Source of the DNA: Stachybotrys elegans | Lineage: Eukaryota > Ascomycota > Sordariomycetes > Hypocreales > Stachybotryaceae | Direction of reading: 5' to 3' | DNA length: 64,000 bases | Assembly (NCBI GenBank): GCA_020746835.1 | Contig: JAGPNK010000002.1 | Coordinates: forward strand, 2,542,001 to 2,606,000 | In this document: positions 21,570 to 32,194 of the stretch, in pieces | Numbering within the stretch: position 1 is the stretch's first letter | Layout of the letters: each line of letters begins with the position of its first letter | Position numbers and translations under genes: made by a program | Notes under the pieces: generated by a model | Databases searched by the model: none | What the model saw: only the letters and a program-made list of their open reading frames with translations | Told to the model about the DNA's origin: nothing

Positions 21570-23681
21570 ATTCAGCGCGACAAGAGGCCTCGGGTTCGGT
21601 TAGAATAACAGTTTGAGGCATCGGTGGGAAAGAGGGAGCACTTACTTGGTACTGGAACGGCCACAAACGTGGATTGCGGGCTGGAGGTTGTGTATGTTTG
21701 TAGTAAAGGGTGTGAGAGAACGAGGAGCTGTGGATTGCTTTGAATCGACGCACTGGTGAAGCTCAAGTTTCTTTCATCGCGGAAGACACCCACCTTCTTA
21801 TACTTCGAATGGGACACGCTTGCGAACCATTGCGGTCTCTTTCGACAAGGCAGCATCGAAGCTTCTCGCTCCGCTGGCAACGTCACAGGGAGGAGGCCGA
21901 GAACAACCCCACGGAAAGCCTGCCCAACCATGCGCAGCTCTGAGAGGCATTGCTCATATGCGTAAGCGATGCATCGTGGAGTCACACCGCCTCGATGCCT
22001 CATGAACCAACAACTTGGGCAGATCCGGTGAGAGTTTGGGTATCTGATGGACGGAGGCCGGATACCAAAAGCCAATGGCAGTGACTCCTGCGGGTACGGC
22101 GCTCCTTGATTCCTGGGAATACGTCTCATCAGGCCTTTGTTGAGTTCACGTGGAGGTGCTCGTCGTCACTGCTGCCTGCAAGATAGTTGAGCCTTGGAGG
22201 GCCTACACACCCTCAAATGCTATAGCCGCCGCAAATCGACGTGCCGCCGGCAGACTTGGTTCGAAACAATTCGAAGTTGTTCGCTTGCAGCTGCAGAGCC
22301 TCGGAGCCTTGCAGGACCAGTTATGAAAAGTTGGCGGGCGACGCAGACGTAAGGCATACTCGTCAACGGGGAGGGACTGACCCTCTCACCACTTTGCGTC
22401 AGACAAACTCCTCATCTCTGATAAGCGATGTTTGCGAGAAAAACAGCCATGAAAACTACCAAGATCGTAGACGGCATGAGAGTTTTCATGCTCCAAGTCC
22501 AAGCAGTGCCTTGTATCTCGATTTTTTTTTTTAAATAAAATAAAAATAAAAATAAGAAAAAAGCCTGGCCCTAAGGCCTTTCGACGCTTCTGTGAACCGA
22601 TGGTGGTCTCCAGGCTCTATCGCTTGTTGTGACGAACCGCACATTAGCCAATAAAAACACTTATTACTCGGACCCTCAAACTCAGCAGTTTGCCTCGAAG
22701 TCTTGGTTTGCAGGTTCGCCTTGGTATGTGCTCGATTGAAGGGTGGCACAACGATCGGCTCGCTCCTCATTCGCCAAGACTGCGAAGGCGTCGTATTCGC
22801 GCTTCAATGCAGCCAAGTAATTCAGGGATGAGCTGGCCTGGCTGCCATGGGGGTGTATACTACGTCCAAGACAGCACGATCTTTCGCCGCAAGCTGCTTC
22901 AGAAAATATTCGACGTCGGTAAGCCAAGGATCCGGGTCTGCGTCGACCAGCTCCTATGCGAGGCAGTCAATGCCTTGCCATGTGCTGGGCAAGACCACTG
23001 GCACCAGTTAAGCTTTGTTCTTGACGACTCAAGTGAGGGCTGAGACAATGCCATCAGGAATCGCATGATGGCGATGCGCCAGAGACGCAAACGACGTGAC
23101 CGGCAGGGAGGTCTCAGCGGGTGAAAGCATGGTCCCAAGACATACTGCCAAAGTCTTTTGTCTGAGATTGAGAGAGGGTTTTCGCATAAACCGACGTTTG
23201 GCGACGGACCAGCACAGGGCGATGAGACGAAATCACGATTAGTGACGAGCTGGACGGTTGGTGCCTGGGGCATCGAGCTAGTTGTTGCCTTCTCATGCAG
23301 CCACTCTGTTGATTGTGTTTTCTCATGCTGGGGAAAGAATAGGCCTTGGCTTGTCAGTTCCAAGAAGGTGCAAGGAGGAAGGCACCGCAGGTGGCAGGAG
23401 AGTTCAAGTAATATTGTCACACTATCCCGAAATAGGTCAATCAGGATGCATTATTGGACTATCGTAGGATTGTGCCGAACAAACAACCTCCAGAATAGGC
23501 ATTATACGATAAAGTCTCATCAGCCCGATATGCACACTTGCTGTTGTTTGCCATGTGATGGGCATGTTCCTGATGTGGACATGCCCTGGGAGCGCCTTAT
23601 TTAGTAGGCAGGTCTCCCATGCGCCTAACTCCCCCATCAACCCGCCAGAGGAAAACACCACCAAGGCGAACAACCAAAATA
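21570..23681. other. Gene-poor stretch with eroded coding signal
   Basis: Upstream of both the zinc-finger gene (minus) and the monooxygenase gene (plus). A poly-T/poly-A tract lies at about 22520-22562. Minus-strand sequence from 23130 down to about 22700 looks protein-like, but its frame has several stops (separate entry). Nothing else here can be called a gene. Confidence 0.5.
22700..23130 (-). pseudogene. Possible relic or unresolved small multi-exon gene
   Basis: Reading the minus strand from an ATG at 23130, one frame encodes MLSPAETSLPVTSFASLAHR and onward. It meets TGA, TAA and TAG stops, then a clearly protein-like stretch (DPDPWLTDVEYFLKQLAAKD), then further TGAs. The other frames near 22770-22850 also look protein-like (for example YLAALKREYDAFAVLANEE). 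This can be a decayed gene, with stops that single C-to-T or G-to-A changes could create from Gln or Trp codons. It can also be a small gene with introns that I could not place. No family is recognised. Confidence 0.3.
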
Positions 23682-25148
23682 ATGGCGACGCCCACTGAAG
23701 ACCACGACCTCGTCATCCTCGGGGCCGGGCTGACCGGCATCAACGCCGCGCACGTCTTCCGCCGCAAGTTCCCGCACCGCAAGCTCACCATCCTCGAGGC
23801 GCGCGACGTGATCGGCGGCACTTGGAGCTTCTTCCGCTACCCGGGCTTCCGGTCCGACTCGCACATCACGACGTTCGGCCTGCCGTGGTACCCCTGGACG
23901 CTGCCCAACAAGGTCGCCCTGGGCCCGCAGATTGCCAGGTACATCGAGGACGCCTCGCGCGCCGACGGGTCCTACGATAAGATCCTCTTCAAGCACCGCA
24001 TGGTGGGCTGCGAATGGAGCAGCGAGACGCACCAGTGGCGCATAGACGTCGATGTCGATGGCCAGCCCAAGGTGCTCACGGCTAACGTCATTTTGAGCTG
24101 CACGGGCTACTACTCGTACGAGCGCAGCTTCCCCGTCGAGATACCCGGGCTCGAAAAGTTTGAGGGCCAGGTCGTGCACCCTCAGTGGTGGCCCGAGGAT
24201 CTCGACTACACCGGCAAGCGCATCGTCATTGTTGGATCCGGAGCCACCAGCGTCACCCTCGTCCCCAACCTCGTGGACAAGGCAAAGCAGGTTACGGTGC
24301 TGCAGCGCAGCCCATCCTACGTGGCCGTCATCAACAACCGCTCCAGGTTTGATGAAATGCTCCGGATGCTGCTCCCCGTCGTTTGGGTGCACTGGTTCTG
24401 CTGGGTGAGGGACAACATCTACGAGTTCCTCATGATCAACTTCATGCTGAGCTTCCCCCGAGCGGCGAGGGCGCTCCTCAGATTTGAGATGAAATCGGAG
24501 CTCCCCAAGGACATCGACGTCGACGTCCACTTCAACCCGCGCTACAACCCATTTGATCAGCGGCTCTGCATGAGTCCAGAGGGCGATTACTTCAAGGCCC
24601 TGCACCGAGATAACTGCGATATTGTGACCGACGTTGTGGATGCCGTGACGGCCGACGGGATCCTGCTCAAATCGGGACGCAAGCTCGAGACCGACATCAT
24701 CATCACGGCGACGGGCCTATACTTCCAGCTGCTCGGCGGCGTCAAGCCCATCGTGGATGGCCAGGAGATCGATGCGGGCAAGCACTACTCATGGCGCGGC
24801 TGCATGCTCGACTCGCTGCCCAACATGGTCTTCATGATGGGCTACACGACGTCCACATTCACGCCGGGCGCCGCCGCCATGACGCAGATGGCAGTGCGCG
24901 TCGTGCGGCACATGGAGAAGAAGAAGGCCACGAGCGTCGTGCCCGTCATTGAGAAGAGGAAGGGCATGCCGCAGATGCTGGCCGTCAACACCTCCAGCAA
25001 CTACTTTGTCAAGGCGGCCGACAGGATGCCCAAGGTGACCAACGAGGGGCCGTGGTACGGGAGGAAGAGCCTGCTGCATGATGCCTGGGCGTTGTTGTTT
25101 GCCAACATGGAGGATGGTCTTGTGTATGGTAATCTGAAGTCACAATAA
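23682..25148 (+). CDS. Flavin-dependent monooxygenase (FMO/Baeyer-Villiger type)
   Basis: Single exon. The start at 23682 (context AAAATAATGG) gives 488 residues; an open frame extends upstream without a better ATG. It has an N-terminal FAD Rossmann motif GAGLTG (residues 14-19), the class B signature F-x-G-x3-H-x3-W at about residues 161-171 (FEGQVVHPQWW), and an NADPH-binding GSGATS motif at about 186-191. These define class B flavoprotein monooxygenases, which insert oxygen into ketones or oxidise N/S atoms using NADPH. A hydrophobic segment near residue 235 (VVWVHWFCW) suggests membrane association. The substrate is unknown. No polyketide or peptide synthetase lies nearby, so a secondary-metabolite role is only a possibility. 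Confidence 0.88.
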   Translation: MATPTEDHDLVILGAGLTGINAAHVFRRKFPHRKLTILEARDVIGGTWSFFRYPGFRSDSHITTFGLPWYPWTLPNKVALGPQIARYIEDASRADGSYDKILFKHRMVGCEWSSETHQWRIDVDVDGQPKVLTANVILSCTGYYSYERSFPVEIPGLEKFEGQVVHPQWWPEDLDYTGKRIVIVGSGATSVTLVPNLVDKAKQVTVLQRSPSYVAVINNRSRFDEMLRMLLPVVWVHWFCWVRDNIYEFLMINFMLSFPRAARALLRFEMKSELPKDIDVDVHFNPRYNPFDQRLCMSPEGDYFKALHRDNCDIVTDVVDAVTADGILLKSGRKLETDIIITATGLYFQLLGGVKPIVDGQEIDAGKHYSWRGCMLDSLPNMVFMMGYTTSTFTPGAAAMTQMAVRVVRHMEKKKATSVVPVIEKRKGMPQMLAVNTSSNYFVKAADRMPKVTNEGPWYGRKSLLHDAWALLFANMEDGLVYGNLKSQ

Positions 25149-25364
25149 AGTGAGACGCTGACAGGCCAAGTACGCTATGCTCACTTTGTCCATATTGTGC
25201 GCATCCTCTTTGCATTCCTTATGTGTGTGTTGGCATGTCGCTCATCTTCTCATATAAAACTGAGCTCGCTGGTTTGACAGTCAGTGAGTGACCTTCTACT
25301 TTGTAAAGCTCCAGGAGGTATTCGTCCGTGTGGGTGGCCATCTATTAATCAAAAGCTTCTGACT

Positions 25365-26841
25365 CTATGTGTCTGCTTCACCGGCCGACGCCTTTGGTGT
25401 AGCACCTAGACTCTCCAGACCCCTCTCGCCAATGAGATCAAGAGACGCTGTATTCTCAGAAATCACGACAGATTCCGTCTTCCCTTGGCCCATGGCTTCT
25501 TGGTATTTCTTGCCCGTTTCATCCAACAGCGCCTGTACCTCAGCCTCCCTCTTGTCAATCTCACCCCTCTCCAGCTTCAACTGCTCTACCTTGAAGCTCT
25601 TGGCCTGGATATCTACTTGCATGCTCTTGATGGTCGCCTGCAATTTCGAAAGACACTCGGCCAGGCTGGGTAGAGGTGTGATTTTGGGGGGCACTTGAAG
25701 CAGCTCTTGCGCAGGATCTTTGCGCAGCTTCTTCATGCCGTCCATGCCCGCTCGGGTCTGCGCTGATTCGTACGCGATGCGGCGTTCGGCGTCGCTGTCG
25801 TCTGACGAGTCGGATGAGTGGCCCTCGGCAGCATTGATCATCTCTGCCATCTGCTGGCGCTCGCGTTTCCGCCGCTCCTTCTCGGCTCGCTTGCCCAGTG
25901 ACAGACCACCATCCTCCACAAAGTTGTCGAAACCTTCACCAATGTCTTCGTCCTCTGCCACCAAGCGGGTATTATCTTTCTTCTTCTTTTGACCAAGGCG
26001 ATCGTCGTCATCCTCATCGTCATCCTCCACAGACAAAAAGTTCTCTTCTTTTGCTAATCGTGCTCGGCGCTCCTTTCTCTCGCGTATTTCCGCGTCGGTT
26101 AGAATTTCTGTGCGATGACTGGGCACCGGAGGAGCCTCGTGTGTCTCCACGACAAGCGCTCCCTCCAGCTCTGACGGATCCAGTTCCATCTCGTCTCCCA
26201 TTTCTGAGGCCAACGATGAGGCATTGTGAGGGGTATTGGGGGTGGATGACTGCAATTCTTCCAAGTACTCTTTGCTGTACTTGGGCCTGTCCTCGTCGTC
26301 CCGTGATGAACGAAGCGGCAAGCCTCTGTTGGAGAGGCCTTTCTTTAGTGCGCTGTTCTCTAGAACTTGCTGGCCGAGTGGTACTTTTTTCAGAGCAATT
26401 GGTTCGTCCGTATCGAGAGCGGCGGTGTCGGCGTCTCCGCCAAATGATAATCGCGAAGTTTTCGGTGGCCGCTTCTTTTTCATCGAGGACGCGCGACCGG
26501 CGCTTGGACGAACAACCACTGGTCCATCATCTTCCTCGTCCTTTGGGGCTTCGTTGCCGTTTGCCGTTTCATCTCCGTCGTTGGCATTCAACGTCCTCCT
26601 CAACCCTGACTGGCGAAATGATTTTTTGCTGGATTTGGAGCTAAATATCGGTCTGGATACGTCTGTCACGGTCACGGTCAGCCTTGACCTCGATCAGCCG
26701 CCTTGTACTAACGATGGAGGCGCAAGACATACCTTCAGAAGAACTGCCCTCGTCAGCCGCGGGGGCGGGATTGTCGTGTCCCGAGTCATCATCGTCGACC
26801 TTGATGACGCGCGCTTTGCGCTTTGCGCCGAATGAACTCAT
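25365..26841 (-). CDS. Ntr2-type (nineteen complex-related) spliceosome protein
   Basis: Exons are 26841-26733 and 26662-25365 (468 residues); the intron has donor GTATGT, branch GCTGACC and acceptor GACAG. The protein starts MSSFGAKRKARVIKV, is highly charged, and contains RRTLN, a VVVRPSAGR segment, acidic tracts (SVEDDDEDDDD) and a long C-terminal coiled coil (about residues 345-430). This order matches fungal 'nineteen complex-related protein 2' (PF15458), a partner of Prp43/Ntr1 in spliceosome disassembly. The assignment rests on composition and pattern, so a related GCFC/coiled-coil splicing factor remains possible. It is divergently transcribed from the SmG gene, which also serves the spliceosome. 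Confidence 0.68.
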
Positions 26842-27163
26842 TGCGCTTTGAAATGCATGTGGAATTGAAGAATGCTTGGGAGCCTGGAGAAGAATGACGG
26901 ATAGTTGCGATATGTAAATCTTATCACCACGTGACCTGAAATTGGCTATCACCAAAGCTCAATCCTCACCACTTCTACCTAGCAGCGCGTGTAGGATCAA
27001 TATCGACAACCACGTATCTACGCCGATTGCTGTTGTCATAATTCCGGAACGAGCTAGCGATACAAATTTTTGTTCGACGTCAACACGCCGAAGACGTCCG
27101 GTCCAAAGAAACCCCTCTCGACGAGATCCCAGCGAGCTCATCTCTATACAATAATTCTTCACA
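26842..27163. promoter_or_regulatory. Divergent promoter between two spliceosome genes
   Basis: The 322 bp between the Ntr2-type gene ATG (26841, minus) and the SmG ATG (27164, plus) must hold both promoters. It contains a CACGTG-like core (CACGTGAC at about 26928-26935) and no other gene. Shared regulation of the two splicing genes is an inference from spacing. Confidence 0.55.
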
Positions 27164-27627
27164 ATGGCGCCCGCACAGCCTGAACTCAAGAAGGTATGCT
27201 ATTCGAGGGAGTCGCGCCGGCCTATCTGATTACAACAGAAGCTTGGAACACGCATGTCGGGAGGAATTGTGCCAATGGAACCAGTCAGCTAATGCATCTC
27301 TAGTATCTCGACAAGCGACTGTTCGTGCAGCTGAACGGAAGCCGCAAGGTTATTGGCGTCCTGCGAGGCTACGATGTAAGAGTCTGGATTCCCTCTGTTC
27401 GACAAAAGATACTTATGGTGTGCGCAGGTGTTCCTGAACATTGTACTGGATGAGGCGGTGGAGGAGAAGGAGGGCGGTGAAAAGGTCGGTTTGGGCATGG
27501 TGGTAAGTTGTTCCCTGCAAGAGAGACTGCCGTTGGATGCTAATTCTGCCAGGTCATTCGCGGTAACTCGGTTGTGATGCTCGAGGCTCTGGAGAGGATC
27601 GGCGGCGACGACCGTCAACAGCGATAA
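27164..27627 (+). CDS. Small nuclear ribonucleoprotein SmG
   Basis: Four small exons: 27164-27193, 27304-27375, 27428-27502 and 27553-27627 (84 codons, 83 residues). All three introns are canonical (GTATGC, GTAAGA and GTAAGT donors). The product shows Sm1 (KRLFVQLNGSRKVIGVLRGYDVFLNIVLDEA) and Sm2 (VVIRGNSVVMLEAL) motifs with the spacing typical of SmG, and its length is close to yeast and human SmG. SmG is one of seven proteins in the ring on U1, U2, U4 and U5 snRNAs. That a gene this short has three introns is usual for fungal Sm genes. It lies head-to-head with another spliceosome gene. Confidence 0.95.
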
Positions 27628-27804
27628 TCACGGCTGACGATGTGGAAGATCACCATGGGCGGACCTGATATGACCATTTTTTGTTTGGCGTTTGTGGAGG
27701 ATGGAGACTTGAAAATTGGGAGCAAATGACACATGTCTTGCTAGGCATCAAGAAAGGATATACCCCGAGAGACCATTGATTGCATGGCCAAGGACCATCT
27801 TTCC

Positions 27805-28349
27805 CTACTTGCTCTCCGTGGTCCAGGCCTTTTCGTCATAAAAGTCCATCAGCTTGCCGCCGAAAGACTTTTGCCAGCCCTTGATGCCGCCCTTCAAGAT
27901 AACGGCCGAGATGCTCTTGTCACCTACCGTATCGAGATAGTCCTGCATCCAGCCAGCACATCTAGGACCCCGACCATTGGAGCTGCCTGATTCGTACAAA
28001 ATGTGAGATGTTTCTGCGAGTCCGATGTGGCGTGACGGTGCTACTCACCACAGTAAAAAATGATTCTCTTGACACCAGCCTGCTTGCAGAGTCTATGCAA
28101 GGTGGCCCTGGTCTGGTAGAAGGACTGGGCAGGCAAGTTCAGGGATGTCGAGATGGTTCCGCCCTCCCAGTCGGTTCGGCGGACATCGACCAGCAGAAAA
28201 TCCCGGGCCGCAGCATCCGAAGCGGCTGCATCCTGTTCCAGCAGCTCGAGAACTTCTGAAGCTTCTAATCGCGCACACGATGCCTGGACTTCCGGGAAAG
28301 CTGCCCACCACGGCGGGGGTTCAGTGGCTTGTGGGGCATCAGAAGACAT
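27805..28349 (-). CDS. Rhodanese-fold phosphatase / arsenate reductase-like (Cdc25-type)
   Basis: Exons are 28349-28049 and 27986-27805 (160 residues); the 62 bp intron (GTGAGT...ATCAG) falls inside the active-site loop. A single rhodanese/Cdc25-like domain has LLVDVRRTDWEGG, then the catalytic loop FYCGSSNGRG (C-x5-R), and a C-terminal GGIKGWQ motif. This combination is that of the small fungal Arr2/Ibp1-like proteins, which reduce arsenate or act as dual-specificity phosphatases. Which activity applies cannot be told from sequence. It is tail-to-tail with SmG (177 bp apart). No arsenite pump gene is adjacent. Confidence 0.85.
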
Positions 28350-29400
28350 GCTGTCTCGGTCTGCGATTGGGGGTACTTAGTAAGAGGAGGAAGATGGGAG
28401 GTTGGGGATTGACAAGGGGATTAAAAGCATGGGTGATTTTAGCTGTGGTGCGGCAAAGAGAGGAAATGCCCCGAAATTCACCACTCTCCAATGAGTTGCA
28501 ACTTGGCTAATACAACCTGGCACTGTTGCTTTCTATTTCCCCTACAACCTCCACAGTCAGGGACAATGGAGAATGGGAGGAAGGTACAAGCTTATTTTTC
28601 CCCGTCGCCTCTTGCCATGTTAAGGACCCCACACTGTGGCGGGGAAGCTGCTCCTACCCGCGAGGAGGGAGGAGCTTGCAGGCAGCCCTAATGCAACTAT
28701 TCGGAAATCTTCCTCTTCATGGAAAGCTGAGGGAACTTTTGCTTTACAAATCATTGCTGGGCGCGCCTTACGTACAACAATTGACATGCAATGAAAGACG
28801 ACGATCGAGAAAGAAAAAATCTTGATGAGGCCATTCAATGGGGTCGAGGCCTCTTGGCAGACCCGGAACCTCGTCACCCCGTGATCGGGAGTCTTGCTTG
28901 GCTTGCACAAGATCCTTTTTGTCGGCGCAAAGAGCCTCCCGGAAGTCGAATATGGGACCACTGGAGGCTCCAGGATCGAAATCGTCGAATTCAACCTTGC
29001 CTTATGCCGTAATATCCCCCATTGTTCTTCCGTACAGCAGAACTGGCCAGCCGCGCCATCGACGGGTGGACCTTACGAACTGTCATCAAACATTGATCAG
29101 GTCAGCCTGGCTGTCAAATCAACCTCTGACTTTGTCAATGGGAATCAAATCCGTTGGCGATCTGTGGAATGCGCCTAAACGGAGAGGCCTGCCGGTCGAG
29201 GGCCACGAAACACGGAGTTAAGGGAATTTCTATTCTCAACTTGTCGGCCTATTATATCACGTTTCGAAGCACCTGAAGAAAGTTCTTTGCACCCTCATTG
29301 CGGGAACAATACCCCTGTTGCCCTCGGAGCAAAGGGTCTTCATACGGCCGACAGGGGCCTCTTGTCCTGGGTTCTCGGCCACCAACATGCCATCGATGCG

Positions 29401-29468
29401 CTTATCGCAGGCTTACTCGAAGGCTGGAATGTCCCCAGACCTACAATGATTATCCAACATGCGATAAG
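29401..29468. promoter_or_regulatory. Pair of CGATAAG (GATA-factor) sites
   Basis: CTTATCG at 29401-29407 (CGATAAG on the minus strand) and CGATAAG at 29462-29468 form an inverted pair about 55 bp apart. The second is about 65 bp upstream of the TATA box. Both match HGATAR, the binding consensus of AreA/Nit2-type nitrogen regulators. This would suit a gene that releases ammonium from amino acids. Functional binding is not shown by sequence. Confidence 0.45.
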
Positions 29469-29533
29469 CGTGCATGCCCAGGGCGGGGGCCCTTTACATA
29501 TTTGGAAGGATGTTAACAGAGGTCCGGATGGCG

Positions 29534-29540
29534 TATAAAA
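29534..29540 (+). promoter_or_regulatory. TATA box of the L-amino-acid oxidase gene
   Basis: A perfect TATAAAA in GCGTATAAAAGGC. An ATG at 29548 is only 8 bp downstream and so is expected to lie upstream of the transcription start. This supports 29623, which begins a good signal peptide, as the true start codon. Confidence 0.65.
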
Positions 29541-29622
29541 GGCACGTATGCCATCCGTATTCTATGTCTCTTTCCGTCCTGTCTCACGTCTGGTCTCAGG
29601 CTCAGGATCTGGCCGTGCTCCA

Positions 29623-31869
29623 ATGGTTTCGTCATTCCTCAAAGCCGCCCTTTGGGCGAGCCCAGTGCTCGGTGCCACCAGCTCCTTGCCAATTCAGCTG
29701 GAGACCAGGGGCGACCTGACGTCCCATTTGGCCAACATACACCTCTCCTACAACGAGCCGGTCGAGGGTGCAGTTCACTTCTCATACGGGTCCTGCCATG
29801 CCGAGTCGGACGAAGATGCCCACCACTCTATTGGCCTCTTTCCCGTCTCGGAAGCCTCTCGCCTTGTGTGGATCATCCCAAAAGGCGCCGAGAATGGTGG
29901 CTGCATCTCTGCATGGAACGCTTCTGGAGATTTGGTTGGGAGAAGCGACGCTCAGAAGCTCCACAGAGTCAGGAGGCGGAATCCTCGCAAGAGGAGCACC
30001 TGTGAGATTGGCTTGCGATATCTGTGAATGTACTGGACTCGTGCTGACATCAACTTCTCGATGCAGGTGCAGGTATTCCCATGACCAATGCAAGCGGGAT
30101 CGACCCCCTAGGACCGTGGTTCGATGGAGTTGAACTGCTTTCACAGAAGCAGCCTTCACCCGTCAACGTGGAGGCGGCCAAACAAAAGGACATTGCCATT
30201 GTCGGAGCTGGCATGTCCGGCCTGATGACCTACCTCGTGCTTTCGCAGGCTGGCTTCACCAACCTGACTCTTGTCGAAGCGAGCCAGCGAGTTGGCGGCC
30301 GAATCCGAACTGCGTACTTGACTGGCGGTTCCTTTGACTACTCATATCAAGAAATGGGCGCAATGCGATTTCCCGCGACCTACCAGGACCCCATTAGCAA
30401 CGAGACGCTCAATATCAACGATCATCACCTAGTGTTTGATCTCGCCGCAGAGATGAACCGTCTTAATGGCAATGATCGAGACTTGAGTGTTGACTTTGTG
30501 AACTGGATCCAGTGGAACTCAAACAGCTTCTACTATTTTAACGACGCCAAGCTGGAAACGGGACTGCCACCGACAGTAGCCCAGGTTCAGGCAAATGGAT
30601 CAAACACTTCACCTGCGCTGGATCCCACCGTCGAGGAACTCCTCCAGGAACTCTACGGCGATCTTCCCGGGCCGGACTTTTCGGTTCGGATGGCTCAGAA
30701 CATGTTCAAGGCACACCGAGAGTGGATCGACGGCGGACTTGATGGTAGACCTGGGGATCAGTGGTCGGAATTCTCTTACCTAGTTCAAGCACTCGGTGCC
30801 AGCCTCAACAGTACTGACCAGATAGCAAATCGCCCCGTGAGCTTCTGGGAGACTATTTATGAAGGCTTTTTCTTCACTGCAGCCTCCTGGAGAACGATCG
30901 ACGGCGGTCTCAACAGACTACCCAATTCTTTTCTGCCGCTCGTCAAGGACGATCTCAAGCTTGGGAGGAAGATTGAGCGCATCCGGTACTCTCAAGAGTC
31001 CAAGAAGCTCACGCTTCAGTGGCCCAATTCCGGTGAGACCGAGTCATCTTCGCATGACTATGTCGTTGTCAGCGCCCCCTTCGCCGTCTTGAGGACTTGG
31101 CGTCTGCCCAGTTTGCCGACCACCATCTCCAATGCCATCAACCGATACACCTATGCCGCGGCATGCAAGGTAGCCCTCGAGTTTTCCGAGCGCTTCTGGG
31201 AGCACTACGAGACACCAATCTTCGGAGGATGCGGCACGCGCACTGATATCCCCTATATTGGATCCCTTTGCTACCCATCATACAACCTTAACGGCACTGG
31301 CCCTGCAAGCATTCTTGCTAGTTACAACTTTGGTGATTTTGCCTATGGTCTGGGAGCTATGCCGGAAGAGGAACATGTCCGGCTTGTCCTGGACGCCGTT
31401 ATCGAGATTCATGGCGAGGATAAGCGAGCGCTGTACACGGGCAACTACAACAGGCAATGCTGGCATAATGACCCCTATGCCGGCATGGCGTGGGGAAGCC
31501 CTACCGTGGGCCAGCACGAGCTTTACATGCCAGAGTACTTCAAGACGCACAGCAACGTGAGCTCAAGTTCTCCCATTATCAGCGAATGCGCTAACCATTA
31601 ATCGATAGATGATCTTCATCGGCGAGCAGACCTCTGCTATCCAGGGCTGGATTTCTGGAGCCCTGGAGTCTGGAATCCGTGGCGGCGTCCAGCTCATGCT
31701 AGGTATGTTCCTTTGCTGTGGTGACAGGGACCTATTCTAACGGTGTCCCAGAACTCGGATTGGTCGATGAAGCAAAGGAGACTGTCAATAAGTGGATGGC
31801 TCGATGGATTGACGTGGTGAGTAGAGCTCGTGAGAGTCTATTTACTTCCCGCTAACATATTTTCAGTAA
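29623..31869 (+). CDS. Secreted L-amino-acid oxidase (flavin amine oxidase)
   Basis: Five exons: 29623-30001, 30067-31556, 31609-31702, 31752-31816 and 31867-31869 (676 residues). The last exon is just the TAA. The N-terminus MVSSFLKAALWASPVLGA is a signal peptide. Residues 25-110 form the N-terminal region seen in fungal secreted LAAOs. The dinucleotide motif VGAGMSGL lies at about residue 172, followed by VGGRIRT, EMGAMRF and, near the C-terminus, the FAD-contact segment IFIGEQTSAIQGWISGALESG. LAAOs convert L-amino acids to keto acids, ammonia and H2O2 outside the cell. The first intron acceptor could be 6 bp later without changing frame. GATA sites upstream suggest nitrogen control. Confidence 0.92.
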
Positions 31870-32194
31870 TTTCCCAAAGAGATGCCTTGCATATATGCCA
31901 CATGCCTGGATGTGATGCATATGTATGCGAGATCTAGTACCAAGATTGGTTTACTTGAGACGCAGATTGCATAGATCCAGATGTGACACATCACTTGCAG
32001 CGTCATCATCCATGTACCGAGATACCTAGTAAGCGTAAATGAATATATAGACTCGTGGCTCCTGTGTGACACATGCCTTGCCGGCAATGTCGACCAATGG
32101 TCTTACATGTTGCAGTAATACACGGATACAATCAACTTGACATCGTCTAGCAGAAAGGACAAGCTCCCACTTCGTGCCGTTCCAAACCACTGCT
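31870..32194. other. Convergent intergenic region
   Basis: 3' flanks of the oxidase (plus) and of the first membrane-protein paralog (minus). No gene is seen. Confidence 0.5.

Larger units (their letters stand above)
28350..29622. other. Intergenic region upstream of the L-amino-acid oxidase
   Basis: Contains the promoter of the rhodanese gene (left side) and the long promoter of the oxidase (right side), with GATA sites and a TATA box noted separately. The middle, about 28800-29020, has short overlapping frames with some protein-like runs, but none can be supported as a gene. Confidence 0.45.

Noticed and set aside
21572..22129. A 185-codon minus-strand frame next to the zinc-finger gene
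   Set aside because: No ATG in good context and no domain; it lies in the expected promoter/leader of the zinc-finger gene.
23637..24605. A long minus-strand frame across the monooxygenase gene
   Set aside because: Antisense of a well-supported flavoprotein; no domain and biased composition.
28620..28994. A minus-strand frame between the rhodanese and oxidase genes
   Set aside because: About 125 codons with no domain, overlapping plus-strand frames of equal quality and no splice support.
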